The notes beneath the pieces are model-generated. The model was not told where the DNA came from, made no database searches, and saw nothing but the letters and a program-made list of their open reading frames with translations. Below, one piece after another: positions 27,027 to 35,809 of a DNA stretch of 64,000 bases. The stretch is from the NCBI GenBank assembly GCA_025358025.1, contig JANYKW010000087.1, positions 62,001 to 126,000 on the forward strand, given 5' to 3'. The position numbers were made by a program, and so were the translations under genes. Source of the stretch: Bacteroidia bacterium (GTDB taxonomy: Bacteria > Bacteroidota > Bacteroidia > Bacteroidales > Prolixibacteraceae). The first letter of the stretch is position 1, and every line of letters begins with the position of its first letter.

Positions 27027-27998
27027 TTAACTTTTTTGGGCATCAAACCATGCTACAAATCTCCTGATGCCTTCCTGAAAGGGTATTCCCGGGTGATAGC
27101 CCAACAGTTTTTCTGCCTTCCTGATGGAGGCGAAAGTGTTTTCCATATCGCCGGGTTGTTGCTTACTGTAAACTATTTCCGGAGTACAACCTGATTCCTT
27201 TCCCAATATGTGGATCATCTGTGACAGGGCAATGGGTCTTCCGCTACCGAGGTTGATGGATTCATATACTTTTTCATGTGATAAAACGTAGCTGACAGAA
27301 CTTTCAATACCCGCCACAATATCATCAACATGCGTATAATCCCGGGTAGAATTGCCATCCCCGTAGAGCACAACCACTTCGCCGAGCCGCATTGCCATCA
27401 GAAACTTGTGGATTGCAAGATCCGGACGCTGTCCGGGACCGTACACAGTAAAGAACCTCAGATTGACTACATCCAGCCCGTTTTGCCGGTGGTAGGTAAG
27501 ATTGATTTGTTCACAGGCTATTTTTGTCGCGGCATAAGGCGACAAGGGTGCAGACAAGTCAGAAGTCTCCACAAAAGGCGACTCAGTCGTATTCCCATAA
27601 ACAGAGGAGGAAGAGGCAAAAACCAGTTTCCGGATACCCCGCTTCAGCATCCACTTCAGCAAGCATTCCGTGCCATACAGATTGGTATGGAAATAACCTT
27701 CCGGATCTTTCAATGAGGATCTTACGCCAACTTTGGCTGCCAGGTGTACTACGATCTCAGGCCGGAGCTTTTCAGGTAATACCTCAAGGGCTTTTTGATC
27801 AGTAAGATCCGCTTCACAGAATGTAAAATTCGGATAACTGAGGAGTAAAAAATTATTCTGCTCTTTTACCTGCCGGGGATAGTTGGGATCGAAGTTGTCT
27901 ATGCCAAAAACTGTATGGCCTTGTTTTAAAAGTGAAAGACAAATGTTGGATCCAATAAATCCCGAACAGCCGGTGACGAGTATGGTGGTTGGTTTCAC
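27027..27998 (-). CDS. NAD-dependent nucleotide-sugar epimerase (UDP-glucuronate 4-epimerase-like)
   Basis: This 323-residue short-chain dehydrogenase fold has GCSGFIGSN at residues 10-18, the catalytic YxxxK in SPYAATKIACE, FASSSSVYG, and RFFTVYGPGQRPDLAI. The last motif is typical of UDP-glucuronate/UDP-GlcNAc 4-epimerases rather than GalE. The start is GTG at 27998, supported by the Rossmann motif position. It probably supplies a sugar nucleotide for envelope glycans. The ArnT-like operon upstream on the same strand may use it, but that is inference from proximity. Confidence 0.88.
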   Translation of the reverse strand: MKPTTILVTGCSGFIGSNICLSLLKQGHTVFGIDNFDPNYPRQVKEQNNFLLLSYPNFTFCEADLTDQKALEVLPEKLRPEIVVHLAAKVGVRSSLKDPEGYFHTNLYGTECLLKWMLKRGIRKLVFASSSSVYGNTTESPFVETSDLSAPLSPYAATKIACEQINLTYHRQNGLDVVNLRFFTVYGPGQRPDLAIHKFLMAMRLGEVVVLYGDGNSTRDYTHVDDIVAGIESSVSYVLSHEKVYESINLGSGRPIALSQMIHILGKESGCTPEIVYSKQQPGDMENTFASIRKAEKLLGYHPGIPFQEGIRRFVAWFDAQKS

Positions 27999-28082
27999 AA
28001 AAGAAGCTGATGAAAATAAGCATGAAAAGTAGGAGAAAATTCTGATTTATCCACAAATGTAACCCCTTTTCAACCATTGATT

Positions 28083-28181
28083 ACACAAATAAACCCCGCA
28101 CTTCACCACAAATAGCACAAATAGCACAAATAAACCCCGGTTCCCACAACAATTAGCTTAAATGGATACAAATAAACCCCG
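28083..28181. repeat. CACAAATA-type repeat with three ACAAATAAACCCCG copies
   Basis: The space between the epimerase start and the ArnT-like gene's stop holds three exact copies of ACAAATAAACCCCG (28085-28098, 28126-28139, 28168-28181) and extra CACAAATAG units between the first two. A related CACAAAT array lies at 53042-53125. Both sit just beyond the stop codon of a minus-strand gene. Confidence 0.75.
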
Positions 28182-28196
28182 GCTCCCGCCACATGC

Positions 28197-29840
28197 TCAC
28201 TCCTTCTTCTTAAATACAGTCACCCAATTTCTCAAAATATCTCCACCCCATTTTTCCTGAAGGTTTGCATCAAAAAGACCGATGGTTTCAAGGGTATAAC
28301 CTGAGAGGAGTTCCTGTGGGTATAGTTCGCGGGGTTCTTTTGGCGACAATAGCACAAATGAGCGGACATCGGGCAAATCTTTTTTGTCCGGATTTATCGG
28401 ATACTGTATCTTCCTGCCGCAAGCCCAGATCACCTCAATCAGTTTATCATCGCGTTTTTCGCTGAAATAGAAAGGTAAATCTGTCAGTTCGGGATGATTA
28501 CGCAGTTCATTATATGGTCGGTAATATTGGTTTTTATTGATGATCTCAGGTGTTTTCCCCAGCAAAATAACAGTAGTGGATACCACAAGCAACAACATGC
28601 CCAGCCATAATTGCAGCGGTCTTTTCAGTTTAGTCGCCCTTATCAGGAAGAATCCGATCGACCAAAATCCGGCAAAGGCGAAAAATGTTGTTATAAAAAA
28701 TGACGTATCGCCATTTTGCCGTATCATAAAGAGGAAAACAGGAGGGATCAGAAATGCTGCGAGAGCCATTAAAATTCCGTTCACATAAAGGAAGAGTCTT
28801 TCCCATTTGTCTTCCAGGCCTTCCTTGAAGGAACCAATCAGCATCCGGAAATAGTATGCTGTTGCGATAGAGAGGGGAATCAGAACAGGAAACAGGTAGC
28901 GCTCCTTTTTCTCAGGAATGAGAGAGAGTAAAAGCACCGAAGCTAGTGTCCAGAGGACAACCAACAAATATTTATCCTGGACTGCTGACCGTTTTTTAAG
29001 AAAAGGTATGAAGAGTGAGATCGTTGCCGGGAGCACCCATATTCCGGATTGTACCGTGAAACTCCAGTAATGGTAAAGTGGTTTGACTTCGCGGCTTATC
29101 CATGCAGTTGATTCTTTGACTGCAGCAGCAACTGCATAATCATGGAATGAGATAAAAAGATAAACCGGCCAAAATGAACAAAATGCCAATGCCAAAAATG
29201 CCAATACAGCGATCCCTCCCGGATGAAAATTTAGGTTATTGTGTTTTCTGGTAAGATATATGGCAAGGAGATAAGGTAAAAGAAGTGCATAAAATGCAAC
29301 CGGGCCTTTGCTAAGGAAGGAGAGCCCCATCAGTATGGCTGAACCTATAAAAGGGGCATATGTTAATTTATAGTTTTTTAAACCCCTGTGCATCAGCCAG
29401 ATTGCTCCAAGCATAAAGCTGTGGCAGAAAATATCCCAGCTAATGTCCCTTGCTAAAAAGAAGAGGTAGAAAGAAGTGGTAGCGGTGCCGGCTGCCAACC
29501 AAGGAAGCATTGTATCGGTTGTCAATTCCCTGGTGAGCCTGAAGAGAAAAAAGATCAGCAACATGGCTGCAAGTGCGGAGGGAATCCTTAGCAGGGAAAG
29601 ATTATCCTGACCGAAGAGTAGCATGGCAGTTGCAGTGATCCAGGTAGGCAACGGCGGCTTTTCCAGCCGGAGTACACCGTTCAGGGTGGGGTGCATCCAG
29701 TTGTGTTCTGTTACCATTTCCCTGGCCGTTGTAAGATTTCTGGCCTCCATAATATTGGCTGGCAGTACACCGTTATGAACAGCAAAAGTGCATAGCATGA
29801 GGAGCAGGAGTGCTGGGAGGAGCAGTTTTTTATAATCCAT
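28197..29840 (-). CDS. ArnT/PMT-family membrane glycosyltransferase
   Basis: This integral membrane protein of about 547 residues has some 11-12 hydrophobic segments. The first periplasmic loop carries the GT83/GT39 layout (EARNLTTAREMVTEHNW, LRLEKPPLPTWI). The acidic residue after the first helix and the EKPPL motif are typical of ArnT-like enzymes, which move a sugar from undecaprenyl phosphate to lipid A. The actual sugar is unknown. The ATG at 29840 overlaps the LAB_N gene by 11 bases; the track ATG at 29864 is an alternative. Confidence 0.88.
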   Translation of the reverse strand: MDYKKLLLPALLLLMLCTFAVHNGVLPANIMEARNLTTAREMVTEHNWMHPTLNGVLRLEKPPLPTWITATAMLLFGQDNLSLLRIPSALAAMLLIFFLFRLTRELTTDTMLPWLAAGTATTSFYLFFLARDISWDIFCHSFMLGAIWLMHRGLKNYKLTYAPFIGSAILMGLSFLSKGPVAFYALLLPYLLAIYLTRKHNNLNFHPGGIAVLAFLALAFCSFWPVYLFISFHDYAVAAAVKESTAWISREVKPLYHYWSFTVQSGIWVLPATISLFIPFLKKRSAVQDKYLLVVLWTLASVLLLSLIPEKKERYLFPVLIPLSIATAYYFRMLIGSFKEGLEDKWERLFLYVNGILMALAAFLIPPVFLFMIRQNGDTSFFITTFFAFAGFWSIGFFLIRATKLKRPLQLWLGMLLLVVSTTVILLGKTPEIINKNQYYRPYNELRNHPELTDLPFYFSEKRDDKLIEVIWACGRKIQYPINPDKKDLPDVRSFVLLSPKEPRELYPQELLSGYTLETIGLFDANLQEKWGGDILRNWVTVFKKKE

Positions 29841-30498
29841 GCTGGCTGAATGGTTTATCGGCATGAAACATCAGTTTTGATTTGTGTCTGTGGGCCAGTA
29901 TCAGGTTACGTGTGTAGAGAATCGATCCGGTAAGTTGTCCGATCAACAGCACCGGATCTTTTCGAAGGAAAGCGTAACTCAGGATCATGATAGATCCAAC
30001 CAGGCTGATACCCCAAAAAGCATTGGAAAGAACAGACTGGTTCCGTTTTTCGGATTCGAGCCACTGCACCACAAATCGAAGTGTAAAGACCACCTGTCCC
30101 AGACTACCCCAAAGTATCAACCAGTCAGGAATCATGCTGTCTCTGATCAGGTCGTGCCAGTTTCCTGGTGAAGAAGAGAAGAGATAGCCGGCCAGTGCAA
30201 AGGGAAGCAGGATGAATATCAGGCGTATCAGAAGATGGAGTTTTGTCCAGACTTTTTTAAAATGCAAATTGCGCAGGTAGATGAAGTAGACGATTATTTG
30301 TCCTAAGAGGATTGCAAAATCTTTTCTCAGGATTGCATAAAGCAAAAAAAAGAGTGCACCCAGAATACTCATCTCCCAGAACAAAGTTGGAGAAAGTGGG
30401 CGCCCTGCTTTCTCTGACTGGATCCATTGGACAATCATCCTGGACATAAACAGGACCTGAGCGATAAAACCTATCAAAAAAATCAGAATATCACTCAT
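29830..30498 (-). CDS. Duplicated LAB_N domain membrane protein
   Basis: The ATG at 30498 gives a 222-residue protein; the longer track ORF reads into the glycosyltransferase gene. It holds two tandem copies of a lipid-A-biosynthesis N-terminal (LAB_N) unit. The copies align over VQWIQSEKAGRP / VQWLESEKRNQS, FWEMSILGALFF / FWGISLVGSIMI, YAILRKDFAILLGQ / YAFLRKDPVLLIGQ, and YLRNLHF / YTRNLIL. Each copy has about three membrane helices. Small LAB_N proteins accompany ArnC/ArnT-type glycosyltransferases and may help flip or handle polyprenyl-phosphate sugars. It lies between a GT2 and an ArnT-like gene. Confidence 0.88.
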   Translation of the reverse strand: MSDILIFLIGFIAQVLFMSRMIVQWIQSEKAGRPLSPTLFWEMSILGALFFLLYAILRKDFAILLGQIIVYFIYLRNLHFKKVWTKLHLLIRLIFILLPFALAGYLFSSSPGNWHDLIRDSMIPDWLILWGSLGQVVFTLRFVVQWLESEKRNQSVLSNAFWGISLVGSIMILSYAFLRKDPVLLIGQLTGSILYTRNLILAHRHKSKLMFHADKPFSQHGL

Positions 30499-30500
30499 AA

Positions 30501-31220
30501 TCAACCTCTTTCTTCGATGTGGTAATGGATGTGACGGATTTTCATCCAGTGGAATGCAGCAAGGTCGGCCGCAGGACCAATGAGCCGGTTCCATAGATGG
30601 TATTTTGATTTTCCGGCGATACGCGGAAAGTGGTTAACCGGAACAGCGCAGACTTTGCCACCTTCAAGCAAAACCAGGGCTGGTAAAAAACGGTGCATCC
30701 CTTTGAAGAATGGAATTTTCCTTGCCATCTCCGACCTGATTATTTTTAGGGGACAGCCGGTATCGGCGATACCATCACCGGTAACGGTGCTTCTGATAGC
30801 ATTGGCAAGGGAAGAAGAGAGCTTTTTTAAAGGACCGTCCTTCCGTTCTGACCGGATGCCAGTCACAAGATCATGGCCGTCCAATGAATTCAGCAGCAGT
30901 TCAAAATCTTCCGGAGCAGTTTGCATGTCTGCATCAATGTAACCGATCAGTGGAGTTCTTGCCTCGTCGAATCCGGCTTTGAGTGCGGTACTAAGCCCGC
31001 TGTTATTCTTTAACCGGATAAATTGAAACCGTTCGTTTATGTTGCACACCTGCCTGATGATGTTTGTGCTTTGATCGGTTGAACCATCATCGACAAACAG
31101 GACACAGGCATTCCATTTTGAAATTTCCATAAATGCGGAGAGCCTTGTAGCCAGCGAATTCAGGTTTTCCGCTTCATTATAAAGAGGGACAATGATAGTC
31201 AGATCGAAAGAGTGCTCCAT
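30501..31220 (-). CDS. GT2 polyprenyl-phosphate glycosyltransferase (ArnC/DPM1-like)
   Basis: This glycosyltransferase is about 239 residues from the ATG at 31220; the track start at 31274 adds 18 non-conserved residues. It has the GT2 signature TIIVPLYNEAENL, VLFVDDGSTDQS and GYIDADMQTAPEDF. It is close to dolichol-phosphate mannosyltransferase and ArnC, which load a sugar on a polyprenyl phosphate. No C-terminal membrane helices are evident. Its stop is two bases from the LAB_N start, so GT2, LAB_N and ArnT-like form one operon: loading, handling and transfer of a lipid-linked sugar. Confidence 0.88.
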   Translation of the reverse strand: MEHSFDLTIIVPLYNEAENLNSLATRLSAFMEISKWNACVLFVDDGSTDQSTNIIRQVCNINERFQFIRLKNNSGLSTALKAGFDEARTPLIGYIDADMQTAPEDFELLLNSLDGHDLVTGIRSERKDGPLKKLSSSLANAIRSTVTGDGIADTGCPLKIIRSEMARKIPFFKGMHRFLPALVLLEGGKVCAVPVNHFPRIAGKSKYHLWNRLIGPAADLAAFHWMKIRHIHYHIEERG

Positions 31221-31335
31221 ATTTTGTAAGATTCGCGGTTCAACTGAACAGATAAACAGCTCAAAAGATGACAAAGGATGTGGTCAGGTGAAACGTATTA
31301 GTAAAGGTATAAAATTTAGCTATCAAAATTTTGAG

Positions 31336-31343
31336 TATCTTTG
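31336..31343 (+). promoter_or_regulatory. -7 element for lepA
   Basis: TATCTTTG matches TAnnTTTG, 47 bases before the lepA ATG at 31391. The -33 region has only TTTA at a short spacing. Confidence 0.5.
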
Positions 31344-31390
31344 CCTTGAATTATTTTTAATTGAAGTACAGATTATCAAGTATATAAGGA

Positions 31391-33187
31391 ATGTCAAACA
31401 TGAATAACACCCGAAATTTCTGCATCATTGCCCACATTGACCATGGGAAGAGTACGCTGGCCGACCGTCTGCTTGAGATGACCTCGACGATTAATGCGCG
31501 TGACATGGAGGCTCAGGTGTTGGACGACATGGATCTGGAGAAGGAGCGGGGTATCACCATCAAGAGCCATGCGATCCAGATGGAATATTTCCACCATGGG
31601 GAGAAGTTTCTGCTAAATCTCATCGATACACCGGGGCATGTTGACTTTTCATACGAAGTTTCAAGGTCTATTGCTGCCTGTGAAGGTGCTTTGCTTATCA
31701 TTGATGCAACCCAGGGGATACAGGCACAGACCATTTCTAACCTTTATCTGGCCATTGAGCACGATCTCGAGATCATTCCGATCTTAAACAAGATGGATCT
31801 TCCCAATGCTATGCCAGAGGTAGTAGAAGATCAGATCATTGAATTGACAGGTTGCAAAAGGTCCACAATCATCAGGGCCTCCGGAAAAACCGGTGATGGC
31901 GTTGCCGAGATTTTGGAGCGCATTTTAACCGATATACCTGCACCGGCCGGAGATCCTGACGCACCGCTGCAGGCTTTGATTTTCGACTCGGTATTCAATC
32001 AGTTCCGTGGGGTTATTGCCTACTTTAAAGTTGCAAACGGCACAGTCCGAAAAGGTGATCCGGTCAAGTTTATAGCTGCCGATAAGCAATATGTCGTCGA
32101 TGAGGTAGGCGTATTGAAGATGGGGCTGGAAATCAGGGATGAGTTAAGTGCCGGAGATGTAGGATACATTATCTGCGGGATCAAGTCAGCGCGCGAGATC
32201 AAGGTCGGGGATACCATTACCCATGTGAAAAATCCCTGCAGTTCTATGATCTCTGGATTCGAAGAGGTGAAGCCAATGGTCTTTGCGGGGGTATATCCAA
32301 TCGACAGTGAAGACTATGAAGATCTCCGCAATGCCATGGAGAAACTACAGCTCAACGACGCATCGCTGACCTATGTCCCGGAATCCTCCATGGCACTGGG
32401 TTTTGGTTTCCGATGTGGCTTCCTTGGTTTATTGCATATGGAGATTGTTCAGGAACGTCTTGACCGCGAGTTCGACATGAATGTGATTACAACAGTTCCC
32501 AACGTTTCGTACATGGTTACCACCAGGGCCGGAGAGGTCTTTGAAGTGTACAATCCCGCAGGATTGCCTGAGGCTACGCTAATTGAACAGATTGAAGAGC
32601 CATTTATCCATGCGCAGATCATCACCCGGTCAGAATACATTGGATCGATCATGACGCTGTGCCTTGAGAAGCGGGGGATGATGACCAAACAGGATTACCT
32701 GACAGCCGACCGGGCAGAACTCTCTTTTGATATGCCCCTGGGAGAGATTGTTATCGATTTTTACGACAAACTGAAAAGTATATCAAAAGGCTATGCCTCT
32801 TTTGATTACCACATTACGGGTTATCGCCCAGCCAAACTGGTTAAGCTCGATATCTTACTCAACAGCGAACCGGTGGATGCCCTTTCAACCTTGTTACATG
32901 TCGACAATGCCTATAACTTTGGACGAAGAATATGTGAAAAACTGAAGGAACTGATACCCAGACAGCAATACGATGTAGCCATTCAGGGAGCCATCGGGGC
33001 TAAAATCATCTCCAGAGAAACCGTCAAAGCGGTACGCAAGGATGTAACGGCCAAATGTTATGGGGGTGATATCACCAGAAAGCGTAAACTGCTGGACAAG
33101 CAGAAAAAAGGCAAGAAGCGGATGAAGCAGATTGGCAACGTGGAAGTTCCTCAGAAAGCATTTTTGGCAGTGCTGAAATTGGACTAG
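31391..33187 (+). CDS. lepA: Elongation factor 4 (LepA)
   Basis: This 598-residue translational GTPase acts on ribosomes during initiation or stress. The G-domain shows AHIDHGKST (G1), RGITIKSHA (G2), DTPGHVDF (G3) and NKMDLP (G4). The LepA-specific C-terminal domain is present, including the [12 protein letters not shown] segment and [12 protein letters not shown] near the end. The start is ATG at 31391; a second ATG at 31400 (MNNTRNF...) is equally possible. The stop codon abuts a GAGATAT repeat array. Confidence 0.97.
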   Translation: MSNMNNTRNFCIIAHIDHGKSTLADRLLEMTSTINARDMEAQVLDDMDLEKERGITIKSHAIQMEYFHHGEKFLLNLIDTPGHVDFSYEVSRSIAACEGALLIIDATQGIQAQTISNLYLAIEHDLEIIPILNKMDLPNAMPEVVEDQIIELTGCKRSTIIRASGKTGDGVAEILERILTDIPAPAGDPDAPLQALIFDSVFNQFRGVIAYFKVANGTVRKGDPVKFIAADKQYVVDEVGVLKMGLEIRDELSAGDVGYIICGIKSAREIKVGDTITHVKNPCSSMISGFEEVKPMVFAGVYPIDSEDYEDLRNAMEKLQLNDASLTYVPESSMALGFGFRCGFLGLLHMEIVQERLDREFDMNVITTVPNVSYMVTTRAGEVFEVYNPAGLPEATLIEQIEEPFIHAQIITRSEYIGSIMTLCLEKRGMMTKQDYLTADRAELSFDMPLGEIVIDFYDKLKSISKGYASFDYHITGYRPAKLVKLDILLNSEPVDALSTLLHVDNAYNFGRRICEKLKELIPRQQYDVAIQGAIGAKIISRETVKAVRKDVTAKCYGGDITRKRKLLDKQKKGKKRMKQIGNVEVPQKAFLAVLKLD

Positions 33188-33189
33188 GG

Positions 33190-33290
33190 AGATATGAGAT
33201 ATGAGATATGAGATATGAGACATGACATAAGACGAGAGTTGTAACGAAAATAACTCTCATCTTATGTCTTATATCTCATATCTTATCTCT
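33190..33290. repeat. GAGATAT tandem array and inverted copy forming a long hairpin
   Basis: Starting three bases after the lepA stop are four GAGATAT-type units, then a divergent stretch ending GAGAGTT. After an 11-base loop (33241-33251) the sequence returns as the inverted copy (AACTCTCATCTTATG...). The arms of about 38 bp have only a few mismatches. It ends next to the rprY stop and can terminate both convergent genes. Confidence 0.8.
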
Positions 33291-33292
33291 CT

Positions 33293-33979
33293 CTAAATAA
33301 TCAGCTTGTAGCCCTTCCCGTGGATATTGATGATCTCGATACCCTCCTCATCTTTCAGATGTTTTCTCAGCTTGGTGATATAGACATCCATGCTACGGGC
33401 ATTGAAATAGTTGTCGTCTACCCAGATGGTTTTCAGGGCATAGTTGCGTTCCAGCACCTTATTGGCATTCACACAAAGCAACCGAAGCAACTCAGACTCT
33501 TTGGTTGTCAGTTTTGTGGTGTCATTAACATCCGAAAGGGTTTGTTTTCTGGCATCGAAAGTAAAGCGGCCAAGGGCAAAGATAACCTGGGTATTATCTG
33601 CTTCACCCAAGGTCCTTCTTAATATGGCTTCGATGCGGAAGATAAGCTCTTCCATACTGAAAGGTTTGGTCATATAGTCGTCGGCACCAATGCGAAATCC
33701 TTCGATTACATCCTCTTTCATATTTTTCGCTGTAAGAAAAATGATCGGTATTTCACTGTTAATCATCCGGACGTCTTTAGCCAAAGTGAAACCATCTTTT
33801 TTTGGCATCATCACATCAAAAATACAAAGGTCGTACTGATTTTTCTGGAATCCTTTAAAAGCAGCATCTCCATCGGGATAAAGGTCTGTATCGTAGCCTT
33901 TTGCAATTAAATATTCTCTGAGCAATGATCCCAGATTTTCATCATCTTCACTTAAGATAATTCTCATCTTCTTTTCCAT
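33293..33979 (-). CDS. rprY: OmpR-family response regulator RprY
   Basis: This 228-residue DNA-binding regulator has a receiver domain with acidic residues Glu11-Asp12-Asp13, phosphoacceptor Asp55 in CIFDVMMP, and Lys in DDYMTKPF. The C-terminal winged helix includes LTTKESELLRLLC and the ...ARSMDVYITKLRKHL recognition helix. The pairing with the kinase and overall similarity suggest RprY of Bacteroides, an essential-type regulator in that group. The gene starts four bases after the kinase stop, so both are co-transcribed. Confidence 0.9.
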   Translation of the reverse strand: MEKKMRIILSEDDENLGSLLREYLIAKGYDTDLYPDGDAAFKGFQKNQYDLCIFDVMMPKKDGFTLAKDVRMINSEIPIIFLTAKNMKEDVIEGFRIGADDYMTKPFSMEELIFRIEAILRRTLGEADNTQVIFALGRFTFDARKQTLSDVNDTTKLTTKESELLRLLCVNANKVLERNYALKTIWVDDNYFNARSMDVYITKLRKHLKDEEGIEIINIHGKGYKLII

Positions 33980-33983
33980 AATG

Positions 33984-35507
33984 TTATTCTATTTTGATGA
34001 TAGGGAAATAGATCCTGAATTTGGTACCTTTCCCAACTGTACTTTCCACTTTAATTTTTCCATGGTGCTCTTCTACGATGCGTTTGACGTAGGAAAGACC
34101 CAGCCCGAACCCTTTCACGTTATGCACGTTTCCGGTAGGTATACGGTAAAAGCGTTCAAATATCTGGTTTAAATTTTCTTTTGAAATTCCTATCCCATAA
34201 TCCTTGATTTGAACAATTACCCAGTTGCTTTTGTTTTCAGTCAGAATTTCAATCCTGGGGATATCTTTGCTGTATTTTTCAGCATTATCCAGCAGATTGA
34301 AAATCAAGTTTGTAATATGTACTTCATCCCCGCGGATCAATGAATTTTCTGCCAAAAGGGAAGATTCCAGGGTACCGTTGGCGATTGTTACACGGATCTC
34401 AAAATTGGATGCAGCTTGTGAAACGATTTGGTTAAGGTCGATTTCAGTAAATTTTAATTTCAACTTTCCTTCGTTGAAAACCGCCATTTGAAGTACTTTT
34501 TCGACCTGGCTGCTTAATCTTTTGCTCTCGTCAAAAATAACCCCCGAGATATGGTCGATGGTTGAAGGTGAATGAACCAAAGAATTGTCCTTCAGCATCT
34601 GGGATGCCAGTGATATCGTTGAAATCGGAGTCTTCAACTCATGTGTCATGTTGTTAATGAAATCGTTTTTAATTTGAGATAACTTTTTCTGACGCAGAAT
34701 GATCTGAAGGGTAAAAACAAAGATTCCGATAATGATAAGGGTCAGCAAAAGGGATGGAAGAACAAAATTCGAAATGGCTTTGATCTGTTGTGCATGTTGA
34801 TCGGGAAAGTATACAAACAGAAAATCCGGTCTCGGAGATGTCTGGTCGTAAAATAGTGGTGTTTTGTATTCTCTTGTTCCTTTGAGAGGGCTGTAATCCG
34901 GATCCCCGGCAACCTTCTCTGTTTTCCCCTTGAAAGAGGTCTTGACACAATATTTGAACGGGAGGAAGATGTCTTTTTCTTTTAACTCTATGTCGAGTGA
35001 TTGCCGTATATCCATTTCTATCCTGTTCTGGACTTTCATCTCTGATCTTTCAAGCATATAGCTCTGGAACCGGAGATCCTGCGATTGTTTCTCCCTGCGC
35101 CTGTTGTAGGAGCTCTGCATACTGGGGATGATTATATTCTGAGATTTTCTTATCTCAAAGCTGCCATTTGAGTTTCTTACGGCACTGCTGTTATAGGAGA
35201 CGGACAGTTCTCCAGAACGTCCCAGTTTTTTCAGTGATTCGGAAGGGTCTGAATTTGGATAAAGGCTTAGTCCACCGGATGATATGACTTCAGGAATATA
35301 ATATTTTGCATCCAGTTCATAAAAAAGCTTGATTTCCTGAAAATCGAGCATGTCACTGACATCCGAGAGTGCTCTGTTGACAATAAAATTGAAGTCTTTC
35401 TCTTGAAGTTTTGCAGTTTTATTGATGGTGATTAATTGAACCCATACCATGGCGGCCACGGCAATGGCCATCACAGTAGCGAGAATATTGATCATCTTTT
35501 TGCTCAT
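33984..35507 (-). CDS. rprX: Sensor histidine kinase RprX
   Basis: This 507-residue kinase has two membrane helices (about 8-28 and 246-270) flanking a periplasmic sensor region of about 215 residues. The H-box FINNMTHELKTPIS contains His289, followed by the N-box (LIFNLLDNAEKY) and G-boxes (IKDYGIGIS, GFGLGLSYV). It partners the RprY-type regulator downstream. The predicted transcription start nearly coincides with the ATG at 35507, so either the message is leaderless or translation begins at Met5 (35495). Confidence 0.9.
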   Translation of the reverse strand: MSKKMINILATVMAIAVAAMVWVQLITINKTAKLQEKDFNFIVNRALSDVSDMLDFQEIKLFYELDAKYYIPEVISSGGLSLYPNSDPSESLKKLGRSGELSVSYNSSAVRNSNGSFEIRKSQNIIIPSMQSSYNRRREKQSQDLRFQSYMLERSEMKVQNRIEMDIRQSLDIELKEKDIFLPFKYCVKTSFKGKTEKVAGDPDYSPLKGTREYKTPLFYDQTSPRPDFLFVYFPDQHAQQIKAISNFVLPSLLLTLIIIGIFVFTLQIILRQKKLSQIKNDFINNMTHELKTPISTISLASQMLKDNSLVHSPSTIDHISGVIFDESKRLSSQVEKVLQMAVFNEGKLKLKFTEIDLNQIVSQAASNFEIRVTIANGTLESSLLAENSLIRGDEVHITNLIFNLLDNAEKYSKDIPRIEILTENKSNWVIVQIKDYGIGISKENLNQIFERFYRIPTGNVHNVKGFGLGLSYVKRIVEEHHGKIKVESTVGKGTKFRIYFPIIKIE

Positions 35508-35511
35508 AAAG

Positions 35512-35519
35512 CAAAGATA
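35512..35519 (-). promoter_or_regulatory. -7 element immediately before rprX
   Basis: TATCTTTG (minus strand) matches TAnnTTTG and ends only five bases before the rprX ATG. With normal spacing, transcription would begin at or within the start codon. Confidence 0.5.
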
Positions 35520-35577
35520 GAGTTAATAATCTGTTGAGTGAAAAATCATTAACAATTTTTAACAGCAAACAGCAGTA

Positions 35578-35809
35578 AGTTATTAGCTATTAGCTTTTAG
35601 CAATTAGCTTTTAGCTATTAGCCTTTAGTGGAAAGCTTTTAGCAATTGGCTTTTGGACTTTAGCAGTATGATGCAAGCAGTTGGCTGATTGTGTTAGGCC
35701 TGTTCTGATCTGGTAACTACAGGAAGGGTGGGTTAATAGGGAAATCTACTTACAAAGAGTAAGCTAAAAGCTAACAGCTAATAGCTAAAAGCTTGAAGCT
35801 AATAACTCT
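35578..35809. repeat. TTAGCTA-type array and its inverted array between rprX and rnc
   Basis: The left array (about 35578-35664) repeats TTAGCTATTAGCTTTTAGC-like units of 7 and 14 bp. The right array (about 35761-35809) carries the inverted units AAGCTAAAAGCTAAC.... Between them is about 95 bases of unique sequence. The right array runs into the rnc gene: its stop codon and last codons are part of a repeat unit. No gene is seen in this roughly 290-base space. Confidence 0.8.

Noticed and set aside
35578-35809. Possible small RNA or insertion-sequence end
   Set aside because: No transposase, no target-site duplication and no terminal inverted repeat of an IS type; only short-unit arrays are seen.
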